Origin: Sipunculus nudus | Lineage: Eukaryota > Annelida > Sipuncula > Golfingiida > Sipunculidae | Direction: 5' to 3' | Length of the DNA: 64,000 nucleotides | NCBI GenBank assembly: GCA_026874595.1 | Contig: CM049307.1 | Coordinates: 61,532,370-61,596,369 of the forward strand | Shown here: positions 48,521 to 60,234 of the stretch, piece by piece | How positions within the stretch are numbered: position 1 is the first letter of the stretch | How the letters are laid out: every line of letters begins with the position of its first letter | Program-made: the position numbers and the translations under genes | Notes under the pieces: generated by a model | Database searches by the model: none | Told to the model about the DNA's origin: nothing | The model's input: the letters and a program-made list of their open reading frames with translations, nothing else

Positions 48521-48640
48521 TCTCATTAATACAGAAACAGCTCACAATTATGTTTACGTAATAAACCCCCCCCCCCCCCCCCATTCCCTCCCTGTGAATG
48601 GTGGTTTTGTTAGTAAACTGTTGTGAGCTTTTCTGTATTA
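48521..48640 (-). repeat. DIRS internal complementary region
   Basis: 48521-48565 is complementary to the left terminus (about 43292-43337), and 48583-48640 is complementary to the right terminus (about 48819-48880). In DIRS elements this region is thought to template joining of the ends. Here the junction between the two halves is a run of 17 C (48566-48582). Confidence 0.9.
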
Positions 48641-48678
48641 CAAACATCGCTCCCTCCCAGTCCACTTCCTTCCGCCTT

Positions 48679-48837
48679 CGAAAAATGTGATTACAGGTAG
48701 CGGAAGTGTGACCTAGATACACGGGAACGAGGCGGGATGGGCGATAATAGGCCCAATAAGGGAAAATTTTCGGTTGGCTTACTCTGGCGTATAAACTTTA
48801 ACAGAGAAAATTCTCATTAATACAGAAAAGCTCACAA
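48679..48837 (-). repeat. DIRS right inverted terminal repeat
   Basis: Reverse complement of 43314-43472. The element continues outward to about 48880, ending GGACGGAATGGGGG. Confidence 0.9.
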
Positions 48838-49024
48838 CAGTTTACTAACAAAACCACCATTCACAGGGACGGAATGGGGGAGTTCAAATATCTCTGCCTT
48901 ACCTGACATATGTTGTTTCTATATCCTATTGTCAATACAGTGGTTTGCAGATAACCATATTTTCATAAGGATATAATGTAAAAAAAAACTCTGTAGTATG
49001 AATATATTAAATCATAAGCAGGTG

Positions 49025-49615
49025 CCCTATAGTAATCACACTGTCTGTCCGTCTGTCTCTCCGTTCGTTCATCCACAAATTTGTTCATGATGATAACTCT
49101 AGTTTAAATTGACATATGTATTTCAAACTTGACTTATGTATGGCCCATCACTAAAGTAAGAATCTATTGAATTTTTGGGGTCATAAGGTCAGAAGTCAAG
49201 GTCAGAAGTCATATTTCTTTAAAAATATTGCGGATGCATCTTCAAAATATTGCTCACCTGCTAATAGCTGAAGATTCTGTTCGATTTTAGGGGCCAAAGA
49301 TAAAATGGTCAAGGTCACAGGACCCATTCATTCATAAGTTAGTTTATGTAAGATAACTCTGGTTTGGATATACAGATTGGCTTCAAACTTGATTTATTAA
49401 TGACCTATAACTAAAGTAAGAATCATTTTGATTTCAGGGTCCCGAGGTCAAAGATGAAAGTCTCAGAACACAATAGACAAAAAGGTTTTGGATGCATTGT
49501 AAATTAAACTTTCCATCCAAGGTCCAGGTCACATGACCCAAATTTGGAAAAAGCTCATAATAAATATCCTTATAGTCAAATTCAGCTGCCGTCGAGACCC
49601 ATTGGTCCCTAGTTT
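49025..49615 (+). mobile_element. Non-autonomous repeat with ~260-bp tandem units
   Basis: It starts in a GTCCGTCTG-rich stretch and contains two diverged copies of a unit (GATAACTCTAGTTTAAATTG at about 49092; GATAACTCTGGTTTGGATAT at about 49351). It ends in a decayed palindrome (GACCCATTGGTCCCTAG, about 49596-49612) resembling the 3' ends of the neighbouring elements. There is no open frame of note. Confidence 0.6.
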
Positions 49616-49949
49616 TTCTGTATTTCGTCTTTCATGTGATTAATCTTTGGGATTGTCGCGCAGGTTCAAGATGTTCCTCTTTTCAAGCAGTCTTGTAATG
49701 GCAAACAAACACACGTGGACTTATTTTACACACACACAGAATCATAACAACGAATAAAGTATGAATTGGTAGCAGTAAGTATATGTGCAGTGATAGATTT
49801 GCTTTAAAACTTTTATATTTAGACAAAAATAAACCAGTACCGTGAGATAATATGCATATTGCAAATTGTATGTACCCTTAATGTACGAAGTTGTCCATGG
49901 TTGAATGATGTCACAGTAAGTGTTACCCCCAGGTGAAACTGCCTACAAA

Positions 49950-50133
49950 TGCAAAATACACCAATAATTTTGTGTGGTGTGCATCCATGCCAATATTTCA
50001 GCAGTGACGTTTGTGTAATTTGTGCTTGTACTCGGGTTTTAAAATGTTTAGTATTTGCATTGTACATGTAGATATCACACATGTACACATGTATCGCATT
50101 GCACAGATTGGCATTAGGCCTGTAGGCCTTGTT
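49950..50133 (+). mobile_element. 3' end copy of the AGGCCTGTAGGCCT element family
   Basis: It matches the end of the intron-4 element (32727-32902) over ~160 bp. It ends with AGGCCTGTAGGCCT (50116-50129) and TTGTT. The left part is truncated or unrecognised. Confidence 0.65.
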
Positions 50134-50772
50134 TACATTCAAGTTTGTATGCCCTTGTGCGTCCTGAATGGTAGCTCAGAGTTCGAAACCCCAAACGCGT
50201 TCAGTACAGCTTCCATGCTGTATTCAGAAAATGAATAAGAACGCCTCCTGTGAATGCTTGGCAAATTTTAAAATTATAAGTAGCAGCTTTTTGTCGAATC
50301 CAGCAGCCACACTTCATGAATCGCCTTATCTGACTGTTTCTCATTGCACATCCAACCGATGGTTGAATCACGCCCACACGAAGAAACGTTTTAGATCATA
50401 GTCTAATTTTTTTTCACGAAATGCGCTTAAGGCTTACAGGAGCTTTAAGGCCAAACAAAATAATAAGGTATGGTTCTCAGGCACCGCCCGCATCAATTTT
50501 AAACCCCCGCATCAAACATTTTTATTTTGATTTTCAATAGAAACTTAACAATTTTGAGCTGCAGCCGCTTGGACATTTCTTTCAAGAAGATAAAATCATA
50601 GTTTCCTTTGTTATGCAGTGTTTTTACTTGTTTAGCAAAATAAATCTTTTATTGTCATGCTTTTTCCTTATCATTTGATATTTTTTATCGAAACATACCA
50701 AAAAAATAAAAATTAAAAAACCGTCCGCCCGCATTGATTTCTGAAAAAAGTGCCTGAGAACCATACATTTTT

Positions 50773-53400
50773 AGCTCAGCTGACTATAAGTCATCTGAGC
50801 TATAGTCGTGGTCCATTGTCCGTCGTCCGTCCGTCTGTCCGTCCGTCCGTCCGTCCGTCCGTAGATGTGGCACGTTTTGAAACCGTAAGACCTAGGAATC
50901 CAAAATTGGGCATAATGTTAGATGTCCCCAAGATCTCCTACCAAGCCGAAAACTGGGTCTTTGCAACTTCGTTCCTTTGAGAAATTAAGGAAAAACCTCA
51001 ATTTTTTATTAAAAACCTATTTTCACACTTCAGGACTGCCTAATATCAAAACCACTTATCTGTTTTTCCTCATATTTACCATAAATATTCCTCTATATAG
51101 TTCCTATGTACATGCCAGAAATTATGTCTGTATTATTTAATTTAAAAAAGTTATGGGCCCAAACATAATGCATTTTGTAAAAAATCAGGAAAGATATTTG
51201 ATCACTTAACACAAAAAATGTTAAAGCTATCGACCTTTTTTCCAGTAATATAACTTTAATTAATCAAAAATAAATTGTATACCCAAAATTAGATGAAAAT
51301 CTTTTAAATTTTCTAAAATATTAATAAAAATAAAAAATTGGTACCTTAAATTTTGCCCAACTTTGACCATGGCACGTTTTTTTTCCTGTAAGTACTGTGG
51401 ATTTAATTTTCACAGCATGTTTTTGTTAGCATTTCAACTGTTAACACCAAAAATTTGAAACCAGTTGATCAAAAACTGTAGATTTTAATAAGTTTTCAAG
51501 CACCATGTAACATATTGTTTACATCAAGCTAGTGTTATGCAGTTTGCAAGAGCTCAGCTCCCCAGCTTCAGCTCTTAGTTCCTTAAATTCGGCATACAGT
51601 TAGATGTCTCCAAAATCCCCTACCATGCCAAGAATTTGGTCACTAGGACTTAATACCTTTGAGATATTAATGAAAAACTTAATTTTTCCATTAAAAACCC
51701 ATTGTTACACTTCAAGACTGCCTAATATCAAAACCACTGATCTGACTTTAATCATAAATAATATACATATTTTTCATTCTCTATGCACATGCCAGAATGA
51801 TGTCAGTATTGCGTAATTGTTTTAAGTTATGGGCCCAAACATAATGCACTTTGTAAAAAATCAAGATATATATTTACTCCCTTAACAAGGGCATTGCTGA
51901 AGCTAGAGATTTTTTTGTCAGGGATGTAACATTATTTAATCAAGATTCAATTGAATACCCAAAATTAGTTCTGAATTTTTCAAATTTTATAAGTTATTAG
52001 TATAAATATAAAATTAGTACCTTAAATTTTGCCCAACTGTGACCATGGCACGTTTGTGTCCTGTGAGCACTGTTGATATAATTTTCATATCATGCACACA
52101 TTAGGATTTCAGCTTTTTAGTTTAGAAAGCTGAAAGAAATTGGCCAAAAATTGTAGCTTTTATTAATGTTTTTTATGAGACCCTGTCAGACTTTGGCTCT
52201 CTCTAGCCCCTCTTGAGTCACCTGTATGTTGACCTTGTTGACCTTTCCTCAAATTATGCACGCTTGAGGCGAGGCATACAGGAATCCAGGCAGCTTATGG
52301 CCAGCCACAGTTGATCCAGGTGTCCAACCCAACTCATCTAGTAGTTTTAACCAACAACATAACAATAAACAATAAATTAATAAATTTTTATTGGTTTTTA
52401 ATAACAAATTAAAGAAAAATAGAAAAGGAATTTGTTAGTTTATAATAACAGGAAATTAACTTGCAGTTACTGATGATATAAGAATCTTGTATCGATGGGT
52501 AGAATGTCACAATATTCCAAATAACACCATGCAGTCACCTATGGCATTTTACAGTTCAATTTTAATAATAAAGAAGTAAATCATATTATTCATTACTAAT
52601 CATTAGGGATCATATGAAGGAAATTAATGATAGACAAAGATGCAGTTGATAATATTAATCTAGATTCCTACTGTGTCTAGTGTGTACATTGATGTGAAAT
52701 TGTCCAAAATGAATTTTTTACAGTTATTTTTTAATATAAATAAAAGCCATAAAACCAGGTACTTATGATCATTATTTAAATGTGTGAATTTTGTATATTC
52801 TGGATTCTCAACATCATTGGTTGGTGAAACTGAATAAATACCAGACATGGTGCGAATACTTTGTAATTGTATTTAAATACGAATATGATTATGTACTCCA
52901 TTATAAAATTTCTTGCATAAAGAATAGGAATTCAGGTAAAAATGAAAGTATATAAATACTCGTGCAAATACTTTGAAAATGTATTCATGAATGCATTCAT
53001 GAATATATTCTTTAATATTATTTTAATAATCATATCAGTTATATTTCATTTAAAAAAATCATATGATTCTTTTTATTTTTTATAAAAATTATTTTTGGGA
53101 CAATATTTGTAATTTTTTTAATAAATAGTTAAACTCTTATATTATATGTTCTGCATATAAGTTATATGGCCAAGTCAAAATCTGTGTGACAATAGTACTC
53201 CATTTGTTAATAAAATAAATGAAATCAATCCTCTTCCCTGTCTCCAAAGGTACTATCAAAATCATAGATGAGCTAAACAACAACAACTCATAATACAGCT
53301 TATATTTATTACCACACAAAACCAGCTTGTGCCTCATTTCTAAATAATATTTTTTTATCATATATAAAAGCTGAGCGTCGTGACCCATAGGTCCCTTGTT
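50773..53400 (+). mobile_element. Non-autonomous palindrome-ended element (681-bp core)
   Basis: It opens with the AGCTCAGCTGACT hairpin, then a GTCC microsatellite (about 50820-50863), then two long diverged direct copies with a period of about 681 bp (ACTTCAGGACTGCC at about 51027; ACTTCAAGACTGCC at about 51708). Unrelated AT-rich sequence follows. It ends at GACCCATAGGTC plus CCTTGTT (about 53382-53400). Termini match the element at 33469 while the core does not. There is no transposase. Confidence 0.7.
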
Positions 53401-54004
53401 TTTTATTTTGGCCTTAGACGGGAGAGGTCCGGATCCGTTAGGGAAACTTAATCACGGAGTTTGCTTCAGCGACGGTCTTGAACCGGGATCGGTATTCAAT
53501 GCTTCGACAAGAACGCGAGCGGGCGAACCTGAGAATGATAACCACTGTGTATTGCAGAAGATTGTACCTTTGACGTGGCATTGACAGAGGTCAGTTTCAT
53601 GACCAGCATTTCAACGTGATCACATCGCGGCTTCATTTACTGCTTGAACACCTCGCACAAATCCCCAAGTAAGGACATCGCTATTTACCGTCGCAAATGG
53701 GACGCAGCGTGTAACGCAGCACAGCCAGGCAGGAATTCCTCTGTAAGCGACAGATGCAGTGTGTCTGAAATATGCAGTGGCGTCAATTTATCTTTAAGGG
53801 GAGGGGGGTCATAGGCTAGGTCACCTTTTATAATAAACCCACGAATATTGAAATACCCTTTTCTACTCAAAAAGAACCTCTTCCAGTTAGGCAGTGTGAG
53901 ACGGCCGGGACTACTTGTCTCAACTGTCAAACGTATTCTAGAGAATCGACAAAGGACTTTATGAAAAAAACAAGAAAGTTTCCGCTGAAAGGGACCACAG
54001 CAAT
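53401..54004. other. Unassigned spacer before the LTR fragment
   Basis: No gene or known repeat is recognised. Composition is more balanced than the flanks. It ends in CAGCAAT directly before the LTR, a possible target-site duplicate. Confidence 0.4.
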
Positions 54005-54353
54005 TGTTACAGATGTCTGTTTTATTGTGCGCAGGGGTGTTCAGTGCGAGTTGACATTTGGTTCGTGTGGCTAGCGTGGCTCGTTGCTGTAGCAACCTCG
54101 CCTGGCCGGGTGCGGCCCACGTGTGAACTCTACACAGCGCTCGGTTTAATCCGTGCTGGGTGAACCGTGGCGTGTAAAGACACAGCGCTCATCTGAAATA
54201 TTCTGGGCTGGTCGCGCTGTATGAGCGCGCGTCTTGTAATTTTCTTTGGGCGTGTGTATAATCTGTTCTTTAGAGTGTTCGTGAAATAGAAGTTTCTAGA
54301 ATTTTCGGATGAAAAGTTATAAATAGGGGGCTGTGTTTCGAGCCGAGGGGGAG
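54005..54353 (+). mobile_element. Truncated 5' LTR of the Gmr1-like retrotransposon
   Basis: It starts TGTTAC and matches the first ~345 bp of the 3' LTR (63074-63414) with scattered differences, including TATAAATAG at 54319-54327. At 54353 (GGGGGAGG) the match stops abruptly and sequence of the 337-bp tandem family begins, so the remaining ~545 bp of the LTR are missing. Confidence 0.9.
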
Positions 54354-57300
54354 GTCCATGAAAAATCTCCTTGGAAACCAGAAATTAGGTCTCTGTTACC
54401 CATATCCTTCGAGCTATGGGGCCCCAAAGTACCCCCAAGAAAAGTCAAAAATTTCATACAAAAACTTCAATATCTCATGAACTACTTGACTGATGGTCAT
54501 GATTTTTGGCATACATATTGATCATGAGAGGTTCCATCAGTTCCTGAAGACTGGTGGCGCCACCTGTATTTTTCGATTTTTTACGAATTTTTTTCTCTAT
54601 TGTTGAGACCTTTAAAAATGTTAACATTTGTTAACAAGGCACAAATCGTAATGACTGGACTTAGAATCTTCATTCTCGACACACTTAGAGACCTATGAAA
54701 AGTCTCCATGGAAACCAGAAATTAGGTCTCTGTTACCCATATCCTTCCAGCTATGGGGCCCCAAACTACCCCCCAGAAAAGTAAAAAATTTCAAACATAA
54801 ACTTCAATATCTCATTAAATACTTGACTGATGGTCATGATTTGTGGCATAACTATTGATCATGAGATGTGTCATCACTTCCTGCAGACTGGTGGTGCCAC
54901 CTTTATTGTTCGATTTTTTACGATTTTTTCCTCTATTTTTGAGACCTTTAAGGATGCTGTCATCTGTTAGCATGGCACAAATCGTAACGACTGGACCTAG
55001 AATCTTCATTCTTGACACACTGAGAGGTCCATGAAAAATATCCTTTGAAACCAGAAATTAGGTCTCTGTTAACCATATCCTTCGAGCTATGGGGCCCCAA
55101 AGTAACCCCCCCCCCCCCCCAGAGTAGTCAAAAATTTCATACAAAAACTTCAATATCTCAATAACTACATCACTGATGGTCATGATTTTGGGCATACATA
55201 TTGATTATGAAATGTTCTATCAGTTCCTGCAGACTTGTGGCACCACCTGTATTGTTTGATTTTTTACGATTTTTTCCTCTATTTTTGAGACCTTTAAGGA
55301 TGCTGTCATCTGTTTACGTGGCACAAATCATAACGACTGGACCTAGAATCTTCATTCTCGACACACTGAGAGACCTATGAAAAGTCTCCATGGAAACCAA
55401 AATTAAGTCTCTGTTACCCATATTCTTCGAGCTATGGAGCCCTGAAGTACCCCCAAGAAAAGTAAAAAATTTCATACAAAAACTTAAATATCTCATTAAC
55501 TACTTGAATGATGGTCATGATTTATGGCATAACTATTGATCATGAGATGTGTCATCTGTTCCTGCAGACTGGTGGCGCCACCTGTATCGTTCGATTTTTT
55601 ACGATTTTTTCCTCTATTTTTGAGACCTTTAAGGATGCTGTCATCTGTTAACGTGGCACAAATCATAACGACTGGTTCTAGAATCTTCATTCTCGACACA
55701 CTGAGAGACCTATGAAAAGTCTCCATGGAAACCAAAATTAGGTCTCTGTTACTCATATCCTTCGAGCTATGGGGCCCCAAAGTACCCCCCAGAGTAGTCA
55801 AAAATTTCATACAAAAAACTTCAATATCTCAATAACTACATCACTGATGGTCATGATTTTTCTCATACATATTGATTATGAGATGTTCCATCATTTCCTG
55901 CAGACTGGTGGCGCCACCTATATTGTTTGATTTTTTTACGATTTCTTCCTCTATTTTTGAGACCTTTAAGGATGCTGTCATCTGTTAGCATGGCACAAAT
56001 CGTAACGACTGGACCTAGAATCTTCATTCTCAATACACTGAGAGACCTATGAAGAGTCTCCATGGAAACCAGAAATTAGGTCTCTGTTACCCATATCCTT
56101 TGAGCTATGGGGCCCCAAAGTACCCCTCAGAGTAGTCAAAAATTTCATACAAAAACTTCAATATCTCAATAACTACATCACTGATGGTCATGATTTGTTG
56201 CATAACTATTGATCAAGAGGTATTTGTTCGGGGTTTTTTTACAAATGTTTTATCTATTTTTGAGACCTTTAAAGATATGAACATCTGTTAACAGGGCACA
56301 AATCATAAAAACTGGACCTAGAATCTTCATTCTTGACACACAGGGAGACCCATGAAAATTCTCCATGGAAACCTGGAATTAGGTATCTGTTACCCATATT
56401 CTTTAGGCTGTATGGCTCCAAAATACCCCCCAGAATAATGGAAAATTTGATACAAAAAGAGCAGTATCTCAATAACTACAACACTGATGGATATGATTTT
56501 TGGCATACATATTGATCATGAGCTGTTCCATCAGTTTCTGCAGAGAGGGTGCGCGACCTCTATTTTTTTCAAATTTTTACGATTTTTTATTCTCTTTTTT
56601 CGAGACCTTTGAAAATGTGGTTATCTATCAAGAGGGTACAAATTGCAACAACTGGACCTAGAAACTTCGTTCTTCTCATGCAAGGAGGCCCATGAAGAGT
56701 GCCTGTGGAAACTTGAAATTAGGTCTCTGTTACCCATATCCTTCAAGCTACAGGACTGAAGTATCCCTCAGAATAATGGACAATTTGATACAAAAGCTGA
56801 AGTATCTGAACAACTAATACGGAGATCATCATGATTCTGTGCATGGATATTGACCATTAAGTGTTTTTAGCTCAGCTGACTGTAAGTCATCTGAAGTATC
56901 CCTCAGAATAATGGACAATTTGATACAAAAGCTCAAGTATCTAAACAACTATTGCAGTGATCACCATGATTCTTTGCATGGATATTGATCATGGAATGTA
57001 TCATCAGTTTCTGCAGTATGGTGGCGCCACCTGTATTTTTTTTATTTTTACGAATTTTTTTTTCTATTTTTGAGACCTCATAAGATGCGGTCATCTGTTA
57101 ACATGGCACAAATCGTAAAAACTGGACCTAGAATCTTCTCTCTTGACATGCTGAGAGGCCCATGAAAAGTTTCCCTAAAAACTTGAAATTAGGTCTCTGT
57201 TACCCATAATCTCTGAGCTATGGGGCTCCGAAGTACCCCCCAGAATAATGGAAAATTTGATACAAAAGCTCAAGTATCTGAACAATTATTATATTGATCA

Positions 57301-57386
57301 CCATGATTCTTTGCATGGATATTGATCATGAAATGTTTGATCAGTTTCTGCATTCTTGTGGCGCCACCTGTATTTTTTCAATTTTT
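54354..57386 (+). repeat. ~337-bp tandem repeat block
   Basis: The landmark ATTAGGTCTCTG recurs at about 54384, 54720, 55057, 55402, 55737, 56075, 56378, 56718 and 57188. Steps are mostly 335-345 bp, and later units are more diverged and rearranged. Each unit holds CTGGTGGCGCCACCTGTAT, a short palindromic core. The same unit family forms the core of the element in NTAN1 intron 5. A second hairpin start (56869-56894) sits inside the block, showing nesting. Confidence 0.92.
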
Positions 57387-58555
57387 AGCTCAGCTGACTG
57401 AAAGTCATCTGAGCTGTAGGGATCACCTTTTGTCCGTCTTCCGTCCGGCCATCCAGGCGTCTGTCTGTTAACAGGGCACAAATCGTAACCGCTAGACCGG
57501 GAATCTTTTTACTTGAAATCCTGGGAGGTCTATGGAAATTTTCCTTGTAAACCTGAAATTAGGTCACTGTGACCTATATTCTTCGAGCTATGGGGTTCTG
57601 AAGTACCCCCCAGAATAATGCAAAATTTAATACAAAAGCTCAAGTATCTGAACAACTAATGCATTAATCACCATGATTCTTTGCATGGATATTGATCATA
57701 GAGTGTTTCATCAATTTCTGGAGATTGGTGGCGCCACCTATATTTTTTTTTATTTTTTACGATTTTTTTTCTCTACTTTTGTGATCTTTAAACATTTGGT
57801 CATCTGTAAACAGGGCACAAATCATAATGACTGGACCTAGAATCTTCAGTCCTCACCTCCAGGGAAGCCCATAAAAGGTCTACATGGAAACCCGAAATAA
57901 GGTCCCTGTTACCCATATTCTGTGAGCTATGGGGCTCTGAAGTACCCCCCAGAATAAAGATTTGGTCATATATTAACAGGGCACAACTCATAATGACTGG
58001 ACCTAGAATCTTCTGTCCTCACCTCCAGGGAAGCCCATAAAAGGTCTACATGGAAACCCGAAATAAGGACCCTGTTACCCATATCCTTCATGCTCTGGGG
58101 CTCCGAAGTACTCCCCAGAATAAAGATTTGGTCATCTGTTAACAGAGCACAAATTATAATGACTTGACCTAGAATCTCCTTTCTTGATATGCTGGGAGGC
58201 CCCTGAAAAGTCTCCTTGTGCACCTGAAATTACATCTCTGTTACCCATATCCTTCATCCTATGCGGCTTTGAAATACCCCCAGAATAAACATTTGGATTT
58301 GTTAACAGGGCACAAATCATGATAACTGGACCTAGAATTTTATTTTTTGACATGCTGGGAGACCCCTGAAAAGTCATCTTGTAAACCTCATGCTACAGAG
58401 CTCCATAGTACCCCAATGAATATTGGATGATTTTATACAAAAGGTCAAGTTTGGAAAAAGTATTTCATTCAAATTTGACATTCAGATGATAAAATTACTT
58501 TTGTCAATGTCTTCCTGGTCAGCTGAACGTCATGACCCCTGGGTCACATGTTTTT
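57387..58555 (+). mobile_element. Non-autonomous palindrome-ended element adjoining gag
   Basis: It begins with the AGCTCAGCTGACT hairpin at 57387, continues with diverged 337-type units and duplicated ~150-bp pieces (57810-58130), and ends at GACCCCTGGGTC plus ACATG (58533-58550). The retrotransposon gag start follows only ~25 bp later. Confidence 0.7.
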
Positions 58556-58578
58556 GTTATTGTTTTAACATCTTAACA

Positions 58579-59510
58579 TGAAAGATTTCAAACCTGAGAC
58601 ATTTGTTGAAGATCCCGACCCTGATCAACTTGAACAGTTGACAAAAGATCAGTTGTTGCGTTTCGAACAACTCTTAGGGCTAAGTGTGAAAAAAAAAAGC
58701 TTTGAGAAAGCCTCATATCATTGCTAAAATCATGCAAGATCTAGTTAGCAAAGGTTTAATTGAAGAGGCTGAAGTGGAAACATAAAAAATGACAGCCTTG
58801 CTATGCAGTTGGAATGAAAACAGTTAGAAATCAAACATGAGCTAGCATTAAAAGAGAGGGAAGAGCATGAAAGGTTGGAAAAAGAAAGACTAGGAAAAGA
58901 AAAAAGAATTTGAGTTAAACGACTGTGGTTAGAAAAAGACTTAAACTAGAACAGAGTCTACGTGCTACCCCAACTCACAGTTTTGATGTTACTAAACACA
59001 TTAGACTTGTCCCACCTTTACAAGAAAAAAGAGGTTGATAAATATTTCTTACAGTTTGAGATGGTAGCTGAAAATTTAAAAAAGGCCTAAGGAAAATTGG
59101 ACTATGCTATTACAAAGTATATTGACTGGCAAGGCCAGAGAAATTTATACAGAGCTTTCAGTAGAAGCCGCTGCTGACTATGACCAGGTTAAACGGTTAA
59201 TCCTTAAAGGTTATGAGTTAGTTCCGGAGGCTTACCGCCAGAAATTCAGAAATTGGGAAAACCGCAAAGAACAGACTAATGAAGAATTTGCTAGAACAAA
59301 AGAGCAGTTGTTTGATCGCTGGTGTAGTTCTAAAAATGTAATGAAAGATTTTGACAATATGCGACAGTTGATTTTGCTCAAAGAATTAAGGCGCTGCATT
59401 AACGCAGATGTTAAAACTTTTCTTGATGAGAAAAGTCCTGAAACACTTGACATTGCTGCTCAATTAGCTGATGATTATTCATTAACACATATAAATGTCC
59501 TTTGCTAGCA
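58579..59510 (+). pseudogene. Gag capsid-like region (broken)
   Basis: The probable start is ATG at 58579 (MKDFKPETFVEDPD). The frame is lost within ~150 bp at an A-run and again near 59085. A 134-codon stretch (59104-59508) is intact. It contains LLQSILTGKAREIYTELS, FRNWENRKEQTNEEFARTKE and LKELRRCI, typical of retrotransposon capsid (SCAN-like) helices. It would form the particle around the RNA genome. Confidence 0.8.
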
Positions 59511-59549
59511 AATCAAACCTGTCATTCACAGACAAAAATGTAAATCAGT

Positions 59550-59912
59550 ATGGTCAAAAGAAGTTTAAGGCGCAGTCACCCAGTACTAGTAGTCCTGATA
59601 GTTCAGCAAAGTCCATTGTTACACCTCAGTCCACGTCCAGTGTCTGAATCCAACCAAGTCCAGTCATTTTCAAAGAAAATCTGTGATTACTGCAAAAAGG
59701 AAGGTCATCTAATATCTGACTGCTGGAAACTTGCAAATAAACCAAAGGTTAAACCTTCTGGTTTTGTTTCAAAGGCTATGCATAGCATAGAACAAGAGCC
59801 AGGCTCTTTTCATATAAATAAGGAGTACAACTCCTTTATTGACTCTAATAAAGTGTTTGATGCTAAGGAGGCCAACGTGCCGTCTGACTCCAAAGAAGAA
59901 ACCGTAGCTTGA
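59550..59912 (+). pseudogene. Gag nucleocapsid with CCHC zinc knuckle
   Basis: A single CX2CX4HX4C knuckle (CDYCKKEGHLISDC, 59682-59723) binds RNA in nucleocapsid proteins. After it comes an acidic, asparagine/serine-rich tail. The frame ends at 59912, and the following ~300 bp hold degenerate repeats of GACTCT/GAGGAGTAT-like words with stops. Confidence 0.85.
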
Positions 59913-60234
59913 GGGGTAAAACCCTCATTTGATTCGTGCGGGGAATTTAATAAGGCTAGGCCCTTCAAGACTCCTGCGAGGAGTATCCATAAAATAAGGC
60001 TAAGTCCTTTTATGACTCTTGCGAGAGTATTTCCAATGAGGCCAGGCCTCTTATGACAAACAGAAGATTGTTTCTGCCGAGGAAAATTCCTCTGTTGAAT
60101 CCCCTGAGGAGTTTGATTGTAATAAGGATGTAGATTCCTTTAATGACTCTGAAAAAGAGTTTATGACTGACACTGTCAATGTCAGTTCTTTGTTTGATGA
60201 AACTGAGGTAGTAGATTCCTCTCCGGACTCTTAA

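Larger units (their letters stand above)
43293..48880 (+). mobile_element. DIRS-type tyrosine-recombinase retrotransposon, frame-broken
   Basis: The element has the full DIRS architecture. It has inverted terminal repeats (43314-43472 and 48679-48837). It has a gag-like region, reverse transcriptase with RNase H, and a tyrosine recombinase. An internal complementary region (48521-48640) is complementary to the outermost left and right ends. No integrase is present; DIRS elements are thought to integrate a circular form by recombination, usually without target duplication, and none is seen here. The coding interior is visibly more GC-rich than the termini and flanks. Reading frames change several times, so this copy is dead or the assembly has homopolymer errors. 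I saw no methyltransferase domain between RNase H and recombinase. Confidence 0.93.

Noticed and set aside
54354..57386. CRISPR-like or coding tandem array
   Set aside because: The unit is about 337 bp with no short repeat/spacer alternation, this is a eukaryote, and open frames such as those at 55314-56063 are shadows of the repeat.
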